From: Methylobacterium goesingense
Lineage (GTDB): Bacteria > Pseudomonadota > Alphaproteobacteria > Rhizobiales > Beijerinckiaceae
Length of the DNA: 64,000 nucleotides
Direction of reading: 5' to 3'
NCBI RefSeq assembly: GCF_022179225.1
Contig: NZ_BPQL01000011.1
Span: 1-64,000 of the forward strand
Within the stretch, counting starts at the first letter, position 1. Each line of letters starts with the position of its first letter. Shown here in pieces: positions 16,402 to 26,318 of the stretch. The notes below the pieces were generated by a model that worked only from the letters and a program-made list of their open reading frames with translations, did no database searches and had not been told where the DNA came from. The position numbers were made by a program, and so were the translations under genes.

Positions 16402-17496
16402 TTAGCGTTTGCGGTCGAGGAGGCCTGAGACGACCCGAGCGGTATAGTCGACCATCGGCACGATGCGGGCATAGTTCAGCCGCGTCGGGCCGATGACGCC
16501 GACGACACCCACGATCTTCTGGGACCCATCGCGAAAAGGGGCCGCGATCATCGAGGAGCCAGACAGCGAGAACAGCTTGTTCTCCGAGCCGATGAAGATG
16601 CGCACCCCCTCGCCGCCCTCGGCGCGCGACAGCAGTTCGATCACGTCTTTCTGGGTCTCGAGGTCGTTGAACAGCAGACGGATGCGGTCGAGGTCCTCGG
16701 CCGCGCGCAGATCGTCGAGGAGGTTGGCCTGGCCGCGCACGATGAGCTGGCGCGCATCCGAGGGGCCGACGCTGACGGCGAGACCGGCATCGACGAGGCG
16801 CTCGGTGATGACGTCGAGTTCGCGCTTCATCGCCTGACGGCCCGACTCGATCTCGGCGCGCAGCGTTCCGAGGGTGCGGCCCTGCAGCCGGGCGTTCAGG
16901 TAGTTCGAGGCCTCCTGCAGGGCGCTGGCCGGCAGGCCCGGCGGCAGGTCGAGGAGACGGTTCTCCACCGAGCCGTCGTCGGAGACGAGCACGACCAGGG
17001 CCCGGGTCGGATCCAGGCGCACGAACTCGATGTGCTTGAGATGGACGTTGGTCTTCGTGGTGAGCACAACCCCGGCGCCGCGCGAGATGCCGGAGAGCAG
17101 CATCGAGGCCTCCGCGAGGGCGGAATCGAAGGTGTGGCCCGAGGCGGCCGCGCGCATCTGCGCCTCGATCCGCTCCTGCTCCTCGCGCCCGACATCCCCG
17201 AGTTCGAGCATGGCGTCGACGAAGAAGCGCAGGCCCTGCTCGGTGGGGAGCCGACCGGCTGAGGCGTGCGGCGCGAAGATGAGGCCTGAATGCTCCAGAT
17301 CCGCCATCACGTTGCGGATCGAGGCCGGCGACAGGGCCATCGGCAGGATGCGGGCGAGGTTGCGCGAGCCGACCGGCTCGCCGGTCGAGAGGTAGCTTTC
17401 GACGATCTGTCGGAAGATCTCGCGCGAGCGCTCGTTCAGCGCACTGAGCACCTGCATCTGCTGCGACGACGAAAAGGGGCGGGCGGGCTCTGTCAC
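16402..17496 (-). CDS. hrcA: Heat-inducible transcription repressor HrcA
   Basis: Represses groESL and similar heat-shock operons by binding CIRCE elements, with GroEL as co-repressor. The 364-residue product has the N-terminal winged helix ([43 protein letters not shown]), the [14 protein letters not shown] segment and the C-terminal domain ending in [18 protein letters not shown], all typical. The GTG at 17496 is chosen because CAGGAA lies just upstream; the frame is open to 17565. As in many alphaproteobacteria it lies divergent from rph. grpE, its usual neighbour, is not in this window, and no CIRCE site was found in the window. Confidence 0.95.
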   Translation of the reverse strand: MTEPARPFSSSQQMQVLSALNERSREIFRQIVESYLSTGEPVGSRNLARILPMALSPASIRNVMADLEHSGLIFAPHASAGRLPTEQGLRFFVDAMLELGDVGREEQERIEAQMRAAASGHTFDSALAEASMLLSGISRGAGVVLTTKTNVHLKHIEFVRLDPTRALVVLVSDDGSVENRLLDLPPGLPASALQEASNYLNARLQGRTLGTLRAEIESGRQAMKRELDVITERLVDAGLAVSVGPSDARQLIVRGQANLLDDLRAAEDLDRIRLLFNDLETQKDVIELLSRAEGGEGVRIFIGSENKLFSLSGSSMIAAPFRDGSQKIVGVVGVIGPTRLNYARIVPMVDYTARVVSGLLDRKR

Positions 17497-17740
17497 GGTC
17501 TGTTCCTGAAGCCTGATTGTGACCGGCCGGCGTCGTGAAGACAATGCCGCCGACGATCGCCGCACAGCGGCGAAGGCGTGAGCACAGCCATGCCTCCATC
17601 CTGATCCCGCCGCGCGTCAAGCAAAGAAACCGTGCTTCGGCATGAGACCGTTTGGCGGTTCGGTTCGTTGGCTTTCCTCATCGTCCGGTCCCGGGCGCTG
17701 ACGACGATCGTCGAAACGTGTCCCTAGGAGTGATTGCCCC

Positions 17741-18055
17741 ATGAGAAACTCAGCCCGATCCGGTCTGATCCGATCCCTCGCCATCGTCCTCGCGCTTGTC
17801 GGCATGACCCTGTTCGGGGCTCCCCAGGGTGCCCAGGCCGCGCCCGCTATCGTGTCCACCGAAGTCGCCGGGCCGGCCGCTGGTCTCACCGCGGTTCAGT
17901 ATGGCCGCCACTGGCACCATCGCGGGGGTCGCGGCTTCCGCCACCACCATCATCATCGCGGTCGCCACTTCGGCCATCATCACCGCCGCCATTTCGGCCA
18001 CCATTTCGGTCACCGCCACGGCCATCATTTCGGCCATCGCCGCTACCGCTACTGA
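17741..18055 (+). CDS. Histidine-rich secreted protein
   Basis: A 104-residue product with a signal peptide (SLAIVLALVGMTLFGAPQGA, cleavage near AQAAPA) and a mature part whose last 50 residues are dominated by His, Arg, Gly and Phe in repeats such as HFGHHHRRHFGHHFGHRHGH. AGGAGTG precedes the ATG. It was inserted between hrcA and rph, which are usually direct neighbours. His-rich secreted proteins can buffer Ni, Zn or Cu, but there is no metal transporter next to it, so function is open. A strong hairpin follows the stop. Confidence 0.65.
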   Translation: MRNSARSGLIRSLAIVLALVGMTLFGAPQGAQAAPAIVSTEVAGPAAGLTAVQYGRHWHHRGGRGFRHHHHHRGRHFGHHHRRHFGHHFGHRHGHHFGHRRYRY

Positions 18056-18064
18056 TCCCTTTGG

Positions 18065-18097
18065 TGGGCCGGGCCGCTTCACGGGCAGCCCGGCCCA
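18065..18097 (+). terminator. Hairpin after the His-rich gene
   Basis: A perfect 10-base-pair inverted repeat (TGGGCCGGGC with GCCCGGCCCA) has a 13-base loop and starts ten bases past the stop codon. No strong T-run follows, so termination efficiency is uncertain. Confidence 0.6.
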
Positions 18098-18174
18098 TTC
18101 GCGACCCTCGCTTGCCGCGCTGGGCTTAGGCCCGTAAAGCCCGCTCCCGACCCTCAAACGAGAAGGAGAGCGGC

Positions 18175-18891
18175 ATGCGGCCCTCGAAGCGCGGACACGA
18201 CGAGTTGCGCACCGTCACCCTGGAGCGCGCCGTCTCCCGCCATGCCGAGGGTTCCTGCCTCGTCAGCTTCGGCGACACCAAGGTCCTCTGTACGGCCTCC
18301 CTGGAAGAGCGCGGCCCAGGGTGGCTGCGGGGCTCCGGCAAGGGCTGGGTCACAGCCGAATATTCCATGCTGCCCCGCGCCACGCATGAGCGCACCCGCC
18401 GCGAGGTGACGTCCGGCAAGCCCTCCGGCCGGACACAGGAGATCCAGCGCCTCATCGGCCGCTCGCTCCGTGCCGTCACCAACCTGCCGGCCATCGGCGA
18501 GCGTCAGATCACGGTCGATTGCGACGTGATCCAGGCCGACGGCGGCACGCGCACCGCTGCCATCACCGGGGCCTGGGTCGCCCTGCACGACTGCTTCACC
18601 TGGATGCGCGGTCGCTCGATCATCTCGGTCGATCCCCTGCGCGACCACGTGGCGGCGGTGTCCTGCGGCATCTACAAGGGCAAGCCCGTTCTCGATCTCG
18701 ACTACGCCGAGGATTCCGGCGCAGAGACCGACGCCAATTTCGTCATCACCGGCTCCGGTGGCCTGGTCGAGGTGCAGGGCACCGCCGAGGGCAAGCCGTT
18801 CTCGGAGGACGAACTTCTCGAGTTGCTGCGTCTGGCCAAGGGCGGCATCCACGCCCTCGTCGCGCTCCAGAAGCAGGCGGTCGGCCAATGA
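18175..18891 (+). CDS. rph: Ribonuclease PH
   Basis: A phosphate-dependent 3'-5' exoribonuclease that trims tRNA precursors and acts in rRNA decay. The 238-residue length is standard, and the signature regions are intact: [19 protein letters not shown] at the start, [19 protein letters not shown], the [18 protein letters not shown] loop that contacts RNA, and the phosphate-site segment [19 protein letters not shown] ribosome-binding site GAAGGAGAG precedes the ATG. It is the first gene of rph-rdgB-hemW; its stop overlaps the rdgB start as ATGA. Confidence 0.98.
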   Translation: MRPSKRGHDELRTVTLERAVSRHAEGSCLVSFGDTKVLCTASLEERGPGWLRGSGKGWVTAEYSMLPRATHERTRREVTSGKPSGRTQEIQRLIGRSLRAVTNLPAIGERQITVDCDVIQADGGTRTAAITGAWVALHDCFTWMRGRSIISVDPLRDHVAAVSCGIYKGKPVLDLDYAEDSGAETDANFVITGSGGLVEVQGTAEGKPFSEDELLELLRLAKGGIHALVALQKQAVGQ

Positions 18892-19520
18892 GCGGGCACC
18901 GCATCCTCAGCGGCCGCGTCGTCATCGCGACCCACAATGCCGGCAAGCTCGTGGAGATGCGCGAATTGCTGGCGCCCTTCGGCGTCGATGCCGTCTCGGC
19001 CGGTGAACTTGGGCTGGCAGAGCCCGACGAGACCGGAACGATGTTTGCCGAGAACGCCGCCATCAAGGCGCTCGCCGCCGCGACGGCCTCGGGGCTGCCG
19101 GCCTTCGCCGATGATTCCGGGCTCTGCGTCAATGCGCTCGACGGCGCCCCTGGGCTGTTCTCCGCGCGTTGGGCCGGCCCATCCAAGGATTTCTCCGGCG
19201 CCATGGCGCGCATCGCCTCCGAACTCGACAAGCGCGGCGCCACCACCCGGCGGGCGCACTTCGTCTCCGCCCTGGTGATCGCCTGGCCGGACGGCCACAC
19301 CGAGACCTTCGAGGGCCGCGTCTTCGGCGAACTCGTGGAACCGCGCGGCGCGAGCGGGTTCGGCTACGACCCGATGTTCCTCCCCGACGGCTACGACCGC
19401 ACCTTCGGCGAGATCTCCTCGGAGGAGAAGCACGGGGTCGACTGGCAGACCGGCGATGCGCTCTCGCACCGAGCCCGCGCGTTCGTGCTGCTGGCGCAGA
19501 CCTGCCTGCGGCGTCCGTGA
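18888..19520 (+). CDS. rdgB: RdgB/HAM1-family XTP/dITP diphosphatase
   Basis: Hydrolyses non-canonical purine triphosphates (dITP, XTP) to keep them out of DNA and RNA. The 210-residue protein has the nucleotide-binding start [18 protein letters not shown], the metal-binding Glu/Asp segment [17 protein letters not shown] and the late [10 protein letters not shown] and SHRARAF motifs. The ATG overlaps the rph stop by four bases, indicating translational coupling. The frame is open far upstream inside rph, but only the 18888 start gives the normal N-terminus. Confidence 0.97.
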   Translation: MSGHRILSGRVVIATHNAGKLVEMRELLAPFGVDAVSAGELGLAEPDETGTMFAENAAIKALAAATASGLPAFADDSGLCVNALDGAPGLFSARWAGPSKDFSGAMARIASELDKRGATTRRAHFVSALVIAWPDGHTETFEGRVFGELVEPRGASGFGYDPMFLPDGYDRTFGEISSEEKHGVDWQTGDALSHRARAFVLLAQTCLRRP

Positions 19521-19583
19521 GACGGGCGCCGGGGTTGCCAAGCGCTCCCCCGGCGCGCACATCCGCCCCATGACGTGCGCCCC

Positions 19584-20762
19584 ATGACCGAACCGACAGG
19601 CCCGGACCATCCGACCCGCGACGCGGGCTTCGGGGTCTATGTCCACTGGCCCTTCTGCGCCTCGAAGTGCCCCTATTGCGACTTCAACAGCCACGTGCGC
19701 CACGCGCCCGTGGACGAGGCTCGCTTCCTGAAGGCCTTCCGGACCGAGATCGCCCACGTGGCCGCACGCACGCCGGGCCGCACCGTGTCGAGCATCTTCC
19801 TCGGCGGCGGCACGCCTTCGCTGATGCAGCCCGCCACAGTGGCCGGTCTCCTCGAGGCGATCGGGAAAGCGTGGGGCGTCGCGCCCGGCGTCGAGGTCAC
19901 CCTGGAGGCGAACCCGACCAGCGTCGAGGCGACGCGCTTCCGCGGCTACCGTTCCGCAGGCGTCAACCGTGTCTCCCTCGGCGTTCAGGCCATGGACGAT
20001 GCGTCCCTGAAGCAACTCGGACGCCTGCATAGCGCCGCCGAAGCGATGGCGGCCGTGGCGGTCGCGGCGGCGCATTTCGAGCGCTACTCTTTCGACCTCA
20101 TCTACGCGCGTCCGAACCAGAGCCCGGCCGCGTGGCGGGCCGAACTCGAGGGCGCCATCGCCCGCGCCGCCGAACACCTGTCGCTCTACCAACTCACCAT
20201 CGAGCCCGGCACGCCGTTCTACGGCCTCGCCGCTGCCGGCAAGCTGGTACCGCCCGACGACGATTCCGCGCGCGTGCTCTACGACGTGACGCAAGAGGTC
20301 TGCGACCGGGCCGGCCTCCGGGCCTACGAGATCTCGAACCATGCCCGGGCCGGCGCGGAATCGCGGCATAATCTCCTGTATTGGCGGTATGGCGAGTATG
20401 CGGGCATCGGCCCCGGCGCGCATGGTCGCCTCGTGACCGAGACCGGCCGTCTGGGTACGGTCACCGAGCGGGCGCCGGAAGCCTGGCTCGCCCGCGTCGA
20501 GCGCGACGGCCACGGCATCGTCGAGACCGAGACGCTGGCGCCGTCCGACCAGGGCGACGAGTTCCTGATGATGGGCCTGCGCCTGCGCGAGGGCATCGAC
20601 CCCGTCCGCTACGCCGCCCTGAAGGGCCGTGCCCTCGATCCGGCGCGCATTGCCGACCTCGTCGGCGACGGCCTGATCGCCGCAAGCCCCGAGGGCCGCA
20701 TCGCCGCGACGCCCGCCGGGGCGCCGGTCCTCAACGCCGTGGTGGCGGCACTTGCCGCATGA
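19584..20762 (+). CDS. hemW: Radical SAM heme chaperone HemW
   Basis: A 392-residue radical SAM protein of the HemN/HemW group, formerly annotated as coproporphyrinogen dehydrogenase. The cluster motif is VYVHWPFCASKCPYCDFNSH (CxxxCxxC), followed by the SAM-binding SIFLGGGTPSLM. HemW binds heme and delivers it to respiratory enzymes; it lacks the extra N-terminal cysteine and extension of true HemN. The ATG at 19584 is nine bases inside a possible GTG start. It follows rdgB after 63 bases, the common alphaproteobacterial order. Confidence 0.93.
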   Translation: MTEPTGPDHPTRDAGFGVYVHWPFCASKCPYCDFNSHVRHAPVDEARFLKAFRTEIAHVAARTPGRTVSSIFLGGGTPSLMQPATVAGLLEAIGKAWGVAPGVEVTLEANPTSVEATRFRGYRSAGVNRVSLGVQAMDDASLKQLGRLHSAAEAMAAVAVAAAHFERYSFDLIYARPNQSPAAWRAELEGAIARAAEHLSLYQLTIEPGTPFYGLAAAGKLVPPDDDSARVLYDVTQEVCDRAGLRAYEISNHARAGAESRHNLLYWRYGEYAGIGPGAHGRLVTETGRLGTVTERAPEAWLARVERDGHGIVETETLAPSDQGDEFLMMGLRLREGIDPVRYAALKGRALDPARIADLVGDGLIAASPEGRIAATPAGAPVLNAVVAALAA

Positions 20763-20788
20763 TTTTGCCGTCTGATATCGCCGCCTGA

Positions 20789-22033
20789 TCAGGTGCCCGA
20801 GGGGCCGAGGGTGCGCGGCGCCGGGCTGACGACGGCCGGGGCGCCGCTGCGGATCTCGTAGATCGCGAGAGCGCGGTCGCTCGGGCCGTCCGGCCGGAAC
20901 CGGAAGGTGCCGTCGATGCCCGAGAAGCCGGACGGGTTGGTGAGAGTGGTGTCGGCGAAGCGCTGCGAGCCGTATTGCCGCGACAGGGCCGCCAGGAGCG
21001 ACACGGCGTCGTAGGCAAGCGTCGCCACGCGCGGTGGGGCGCTGCCGAAGCGCGCCTGATAGCGCTGCGCGAAGCCGTTGAAGCCGGCAGCATCGGGGGC
21101 GGCGTACCAGCCACCCTGGAGCGCCGGCAGGGCATAGACTCGCGGATCGCCCCACACTGCCGTCCCAATTGGCCGGACGCGGGACGGCGAGAAACCCGCT
21201 TTGGTCAGCGTCGCCGCTGCCGCGCCGAGGCCATCCGGGGTGTCGGGCAGGAACAGGGCATCGGCCTGGGCGCCCGGCCCGGTGATCAGGCTCGAAAGCC
21301 GCGCGACGGCGGCTCCGGGATTGCCGGCCGGGTACCGCTCGATGGCCACGAGGCGGGCCCCCTTGCGCGCCACAGCTTCGCGGAACTGCGCCTCCACGGC
21401 GTTGCCGTAGGCGGTCTCGGGGATCATCGCCGCGAAGGATTTGCGCCCGGATGCCACGGACTCGTCCACGATCCGGTCGACCTCCGCTTGCGGCAGGAAG
21501 CTGAGCAGGTAGGTCCCGCGCGCGGCGACCCCCGCGTCGGTGGAGAAGGCGATGAGCGGCTTGCCGGCGGACCGGATCACTGTCGCGGCCGCCTGGACGT
21601 TGGTGGCAAACAGCGGCCCGAGCACGAGTTCGACCCCGTCCGCGACGGCCGACTGCGCCGCTTCGCGGGCACCCTCCGGCGACCCGCGATCGTCCTTCAC
21701 CAGGATCTGCAGATCAGGCTTCTGGAAATCCTCGATCGCGAGTTCGGCGGCGTTGCGCATCGCGGCGCCCACGGCCGAGCCCGGTCCGGAGAGCGGCACG
21801 ATGAGCGCGACCTTGACCGAACCGGTTCCGATCCGGCTTCCCGCCACGGGGGGCGGAGTGTCCGGGGAGGGGGCATCGGCGGGCGCTGCAATCGGAGCGG
21901 GCTCGCGCGCGACACGAGCCCCGCCATCCGGACCACCGACGCAGGCAGCCAACGCAACGACCAGCAACGCACCTGCCGCGGCCGGCGCGAACCATCGCGC
22001 GGCTCCGGTTTGCCGCCTGTTCGTGCACGCCAT
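20789..22033 (-). CDS. LpoA-like lipoprotein, penicillin-binding protein activator
   Basis: A 414-residue lipoprotein: lipobox VALAAC near residue 30, then a proline/alanine linker and a type-I periplasmic-binding domain (VKVALIVPLSGPGSAVGAAM, VLGPLFATNVQAAATV). Such proteins next to rsmI and yraN are annotated as LpoA-type activators of class A penicillin-binding proteins, although alphaproteobacterial versions lack the TPR half of the E. coli protein. It could equally bind a small ligand. The ATG at 22033 is preferred over one at 22066 because it gives a compact signal peptide. It is divergent from rsmI, the usual arrangement. Confidence 0.8.
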   Translation of the reverse strand: MACTNRRQTGAARWFAPAAAGALLVVALAACVGGPDGGARVAREPAPIAAPADAPSPDTPPPVAGSRIGTGSVKVALIVPLSGPGSAVGAAMRNAAELAIEDFQKPDLQILVKDDRGSPEGAREAAQSAVADGVELVLGPLFATNVQAAATVIRSAGKPLIAFSTDAGVAARGTYLLSFLPQAEVDRIVDESVASGRKSFAAMIPETAYGNAVEAQFREAVARKGARLVAIERYPAGNPGAAVARLSSLITGPGAQADALFLPDTPDGLGAAAATLTKAGFSPSRVRPIGTAVWGDPRVYALPALQGGWYAAPDAAGFNGFAQRYQARFGSAPPRVATLAYDAVSLLAALSRQYGSQRFADTTLTNPSGFSGIDGTFRFRPDGPSDRALAIYEIRSGAPAVVSPAPRTLGPSGT

Positions 22034-22153
22034 CGAAGGCCCCCCTGTCGCCGGCAGACGACCCACGCTTAAAGTTTAGAGCCCAAAAGTAAATGTGAGC
22101 TCACCCCGTCCGGCGCATTCCGCCGGGGGGGTGGAACGTGGCAAGGTCCCGCC

Positions 22154-23113
22154 ATGACGCAGAAGACCGATACCCGGCCCCGCCGCCGACGCGACCCGGC
22201 GGATGCAGGCACGAAGCCGCCCGCGACCTTCACCGCCTTCGGGCTGGCGGCCGAAGCGGAGGCCATCGAACCCGGGCTGCACGTGGTGGCGACGCCGATC
22301 GGCAACCTCAAGGACGTCTCGTTCCGCGCCCTGGCGACGCTGGCCGCCGCCGATACCGTCCTGGCCGAGGACACCCGTGTCACCCGCACGCTGTTGATGC
22401 ATTACGGGATCACGACGCCGCTGGTGGCCTATCACGAGCATTCGAACGCGGCGGTACGCGAACGGATGGTTGCGCGCATGCTCGCCGGGGAAGCCCTGGC
22501 GCTGGTCTCGGACGCGGGCACGCCGCTGGTCTCCGATCCCGGCTTCAAGCTGGTCCAGGCCGCCATCGAGGCCGGGGTGCTGATCACTCCGATTCCCGGG
22601 CCCTCGGCGGTGATGACCGCCATCGTGGCGGTTGGCCTACCGACGGACCGCTTCTTCTTCGAGGGGTTCCTGTCGGCGAAATCCGGCGCCCGCCGCAACC
22701 GGCTGGAGACCCTCGGTCAGATCCCCGGCACCCTCGTGCTGTTCGAATCGCCTCATCGCCTGCCCGAGATGCTGGTCGATGCCGCCGAAACCCTCGGCGG
22801 TGCCCGCCCTGCCGCCGTGGCCCGCGAGCTGACCAAGCTCTACGAGACGATCCGACGCGGCAGTCTGGCCGAGCTTGCCGCGACCTTCGCCGAAGAAGGG
22901 CCTCCGAAGGGTGAGGTGGTGGTGATCATCGGCACCCACGATGCGGCCCCCGACGCGGCCGAGACCGATGCGGGGATCGATGCGGCCCTCGCCGCGGCTC
23001 TTGCCCGGCACTCGATCAAGGATGCGGCGACCCTGGTGGCGGAGGAGACTGGCCAGCCTCGCCGCGTCGTCTATGCCCGTGCCCTCGCCCTGGCGCGCCG
23101 CGACGATGCGTGA
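22154..23113 (+). CDS. rsmI: 16S rRNA (cytidine1402-2'-O)-methyltransferase
   Basis: Methylates the ribose of C1402 in the decoding centre of 16S rRNA. The 319-residue protein belongs to the tetrapyrrole-methylase fold: [20 protein letters not shown] at the SAM site, [27 protein letters not shown] and [13 protein letters not shown]. It carries about 35 extra N-terminal residues rich in Lys/Arg/Pro relative to the E. coli enzyme. It overlaps yraN by eight bases, so the two are co-translated. Confidence 0.96.
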   Translation: MTQKTDTRPRRRRDPADAGTKPPATFTAFGLAAEAEAIEPGLHVVATPIGNLKDVSFRALATLAAADTVLAEDTRVTRTLLMHYGITTPLVAYHEHSNAAVRERMVARMLAGEALALVSDAGTPLVSDPGFKLVQAAIEAGVLITPIPGPSAVMTAIVAVGLPTDRFFFEGFLSAKSGARRNRLETLGQIPGTLVLFESPHRLPEMLVDAAETLGGARPAAVARELTKLYETIRRGSLAELAATFAEEGPPKGEVVVIIGTHDAAPDAAETDAGIDAALAAALARHSIKDAATLVAEETGQPRRVVYARALALARRDDA

Positions 23114-23477
23114 AGCAGGGGAGCACCGGCGCGTTACAGAGCGACGCGGGCGCTCGGCCGAGACGCTGGCCCTGGTGGCCCTGATGCTGAAGGGGTACCG
23201 CCCCCTCGGCACGCGCTTCCGCGCGGCGGGCGGGGAGATCGACCTCATCGTCCGGCGGGGCGACACGGTCGCCTTCGTGGAGGTCAAGGCGCGCGGCACC
23301 CTGATGGCGGCTCAGGGTGCCATCGATGCGCAGAAGGTGGCGCGTTTCTCGCGGGCGGCGCGGGCCTGGATCAGCCGCCACGCGACCTGCGATGCCGCGA
23401 CGTTCCGGGCCGATGCGGTGTTCGTCTCACCGGGCGCCTGGCCCCGGCACGTGGTCGACGCCTTTCCGGTCGGCTGA
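23106..23477 (+). CDS. YraN family (UPF0102) nuclease-fold protein
   Basis: A 123-residue restriction-endonuclease-like protein. The core shows [20 protein letters not shown] and [18 protein letters not shown], the E-x-D and E-x-K metal-binding pattern of Holliday-junction-resolvase-like folds. Molecular function is not established in the family. It overlaps the end of rsmI, the standard neighbour. The glutathione synthetase gene that often follows is absent here. Confidence 0.9.
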   Translation: MREAGEHRRVTERRGRSAETLALVALMLKGYRPLGTRFRAAGGEIDLIVRRGDTVAFVEVKARGTLMAAQGAIDAQKVARFSRAARAWISRHATCDAATFRADAVFVSPGAWPRHVVDAFPVG

Positions 23478-23493
23478 GGTCAGACGGGCGTTC

Positions 23494-23883
23494 TCAAGCC
23501 TTTGCGGCGGCGACGGCGGCGATGAGCGTGCGCTTGAGGTCGGCCTGACTGAAGGGCTTCTGCACGACCGGACGGTCGCGGAAAGGCTCGCGGATCCCGG
23601 CGCCGCCATACCCCGTCGAGAACACGATGGGCAGATTGCGCTTCACGATCGCCTCGGCCACCGGATAGATCGGCTCACCCGCGACGTTGACGTCGAGGAT
23701 AGCCACCTCGAAGCTCTCGGTCTCGGCCATTTCAAGGGCCGTCGACAGGCGCGCGGCCGGACCGACGACCGTGCAGCCGAAATCGAGCAGCATGTCTTCG
23801 AGAAGCATCGAGATTGCGGCTTCGTCCTCGACGACAAGCACGCGAGCCCCATTGAGAAGGTCTTCGTCCACTTGAGCACTCAC
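23494..23883 (-). CDS. Single-domain response regulator
   Basis: A stand-alone receiver of 129 residues: acidic pocket VLVVEDEAAI, phospho-acceptor Asp in FEVAILDVNVAG, Thr in VFSTGYGG and Lys in VVQKPFSQADL. It resembles the CheY-like regulators that often pair with HWE/HisKA2 kinases in Hyphomicrobiales. The GTG at 23883 (VSAQVDED) is preferred; the frame continues upstream to 24078 but codes for an unstructured, unconserved-looking stretch. It converges with yraN and has no kinase beside it. Confidence 0.82.
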   Translation of the reverse strand: MSAQVDEDLLNGARVLVVEDEAAISMLLEDMLLDFGCTVVGPAARLSTALEMAETESFEVAILDVNVAGEPIYPVAEAIVKRNLPIVFSTGYGGAGIREPFRDRPVVQKPFSQADLKRTLIAAVAAAKA

Positions 23884-24186
23884 GCCGGGGCTTCTTCCCT
23901 TCGATTCGTTCGGAATTCCGGAAGACCTTCCAGGAAGGCCATTCGCGGGTTCGCTCCCACCGTGTCCGATCAGCGCCGCGCGTCGCGGACGATACAGTCT
24001 CCGCGCGGCGCCGGAGGATGGTTCGACCACCTCGGCAGAGAGCGAGCCGTCGCCCGTTCCGACTGGCGTGTCAAGCACCGAGACCCCGGCAAACCCTGTC
24101 TCGAAGGCCGCAATGTTACGGGCTGATACATTTCTTGGCGGTTCGCGCTTTCGGGTACGGTGCGCGCCTCGGAGCGCAAATAATCT

Positions 24187-25128
24187 ATGTTAAGCAGTCA
24201 TTTCTCGGCGCGGTCTGTGTTGCGGCGATCCGTCCTCGGTGGCCTTGGGCTTCTGGCTTGGCGCGCCGGCACCCCCGCCCTGGCCGAAGCCCCCCTCGTC
24301 GTTGCCTCCAAAAGCGATACCGAGGGCGCACTCACCGGAGCGATGATCGCGCAGGTGCTCGACAGGCTCGGGCTTCCGGTGACACGCAAGCTCGGCCTCG
24401 GTCCGACCCTGATCGTGCGGACCAGTCTTCTGTCGGGCGAGGTGACGATCTATCCCGAATACACGGGCAACGGCGCATTCTTTACCGGCACTGAATCCGA
24501 CCCCGTCTGGAAGTCGCCGCAGGGAGCCTACGAGACGATCCGCCGCCGCGACGCGGAGCGCGGTCTCGTCTGGCTTCAGCGCGCGCCGGCCAACAACACC
24601 TGGCTGATCGCGGTGAACGGCGACCTCGCCCGGCGCGAGGGCTTGGCGACGATGGTGGATTTCGCGGGCGCCGTGCGACGTGGCTTGATCCGCCTCGCCG
24701 CCTCCACCGAATTCGTCGAGAGCCCGGCCGCTCTGCCATCCTTCGAAGCCGCCTACGGCTTCACCCTGCCGCTCGACCGCATCATCAGCCTTCCGGGAGG
24801 CGACACCGCGGTGACCGCACGCGCGGCGGCACAGGGCATCAGCGGCGTGAACGCCGGCATGGTCTACGGAACGGACGGTGCGCTCTCGGCCCTGGACCTG
24901 ATCGTGATGAGCGATCCCCTGGCCGCGCAGATCGTCTACGAGGTCGCACCGGTGATTCGAGCCGACGCTCTCGCGCGGCACCCCGGTATCGCGCCGGCCC
25001 TGGCGCGGGTCTTCACCACCCTCGACGCTCCGACCCTGCGCCGCCTCAACGCCCGCATCACCGTCGACGGCGCGGTGGCCGAGTCCGTCGCCGAGCGATA
25101 CCTCTCGGAGAACGGACTGCTGCCGTGA
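24187..25128 (+). CDS. Osmoprotectant-type ABC transporter substrate-binding protein (OsmF/YehZ-like)
   Basis: A 313-residue exported binding protein of the OpuAC/QAT family. It has a signal peptide (RRSVLGGLGLLAWRAGTPAL) and the typical binding-domain start LVVASKSDTEGALTGAMIAQ and EVTIYPEYTGNGAFF. YehZ-like proteins bind glycine betaine or related quaternary amines weakly, and some bind other solutes. Its stop overlaps the start of the first permease. The real ligand is not predictable here. Confidence 0.87.
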   Translation: MLSSHFSARSVLRRSVLGGLGLLAWRAGTPALAEAPLVVASKSDTEGALTGAMIAQVLDRLGLPVTRKLGLGPTLIVRTSLLSGEVTIYPEYTGNGAFFTGTESDPVWKSPQGAYETIRRRDAERGLVWLQRAPANNTWLIAVNGDLARREGLATMVDFAGAVRRGLIRLAASTEFVESPAALPSFEAAYGFTLPLDRIISLPGGDTAVTARAAAQGISGVNAGMVYGTDGALSALDLIVMSDPLAAQIVYEVAPVIRADALARHPGIAPALARVFTTLDAPTLRRLNARITVDGAVAESVAERYLSENGLLP

Positions 25129-26318
25129 GGATGTTCGCTTTGCCTTTGGCCCTCCCGTTCGGTGTCCACCCGTCGCGGAACCTCCCTCGTCTCGCGGGTA
25201 TCGCCTGGACTTGCGCCCTCGCCCTGGCGCTGTTCGGCCTGCCCGTACTCAGCATCGCCGAGAACCGTCTGGCGCTGGGGCGTCCCGTCCTCGGTCTCCA
25301 GGCGCTCGGATGGCAGGCCTGGCTGATCCTCGCCCTGGGCGTCGCCGGCCTCGTGATCCCGAGCCGCCAGGCGTCAGGATGGCGGAGCGGGTTCGCCGTT
25401 GCGGTCTTCGCCCTCACGATCCTCGTGCTCGGCACCGGCCTCGGCCGTGGCGCGATGCAGGCGCTCGTGGGTTTCCCCCCTGCCGCGCGGGCGAGACTGG
25501 ACGGCGGCGCATGGCTTGCTCTCGCCCTCCTCGCGGGCGGGCTCGGTCTGGCATTGCGCCGTGCCCGGGCGCCGTGGCTCGGGCGCGCGACGGTGGCGGC
25601 CCTCGTGCTCGGCGTCGTCCTGCTGGCGCGCTCCGGTGCCGTCGATGCCCTGTCCTTGGCCGTCGAATACGCGGCGCGCCGCCAAACGGTGAACGCGGCC
25701 ATCGGCGAGCACCTCGCCCTGTCGGGTGCGGCCCTGGCGTTGGCGCTCGCCGGGGCCGTGCTGCTGTCGCTGTGGCGCCGAGGGCAGGGCCTCGTGGCGA
25801 TCGTTCTGAGCGGCATCCAGGTGGTGCCGGCCGTGGCCCTCCTCGGTGGCCTCGTCGCCCTGACCGGCGGCCTCCTGCGCGCCGCCCCGGCCCTGCGGGA
25901 CCTCGGCGTGTCGGCCCTCGGCGCGGTCCCCGCCATCGTCGCCATCGCGGCCTACCTGCTGCTGCCGCTCTGGCGGGGGCTCGCCCTCGCTCTGCGTTCC
26001 CCCGACGCCGCAACCCTGGAGGCCGCCGGAGCCCTCGGGCTCACCCCCACGCAGACTCTGTTCGGCGTTCGCCTGCCGCTGGGGGCGCCGATCCTCGTGG
26101 CCGCCCTGCGGGTCGCCGCCGTGCAGGCCGTCGGCCTCGCGACCCTCGGCGCGCTGGTGGGTGCCGGCGGTCTCGGCCGGATCGTCTTCGACGGCATGGC
26201 GCAGTTCGCCCCGGACCTGATCCTGCTCGGGGCGATCCCGGTGATTACCCTGTCTCTGGGAGCCGAGATCGGCTTGAGCCGGATCGAGGCGGCGGTGCGC
26301 CGACGCTGGCACGCCTGA
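25125..26318 (+). CDS. Osmoprotectant-type ABC transporter permease (YehY-like)
   Basis: A 397-residue membrane protein with several N-terminal helices that are extra to the transport core, followed by the binding-protein-dependent permease domain. The EAA-type loop that contacts the ATPase is EAAGALGLTPTQTLFGVRLP. The GTG start overlaps the preceding stop (GTGA) and follows GGAG at about ten bases; an ATG two codons on is alternative. The next permease begins within its stop codon. YehY of E. coli has the same extended architecture. Confidence 0.88.
   Translation: MRMFALPLALPFGVHPSRNLPRLAGIAWTCALALALFGLPVLSIAENRLALGRPVLGLQALGWQAWLILALGVAGLVIPSRQASGWRSGFAVAVFALTILVLGTGLGRGAMQALVGFPPAARARLDGGAWLALALLAGGLGLALRRARAPWLGRATVAALVLGVVLLARSGAVDALSLAVEYAARRQTVNAAIGEHLALSGAALALALAGAVLLSLWRRGQGLVAIVLSGIQVVPAVALLGGLVALTGGLLRAAPALRDLGVSALGAVPAIVAIAAYLLLPLWRGLALALRSPDAATLEAAGALGLTPTQTLFGVRLPLGAPILVAALRVAAVQAVGLATLGALVGAGGLGRIVFDGMAQFAPDLILLGAIPVITLSLGAEIGLSRIEAAVRRRWHA

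Noticed and set aside
18702-21155. 817-residue minus-strand frame across rph, rdgB and hemW
   Set aside because: All three plus-strand genes are clear; the antisense product has no recognisable domain.
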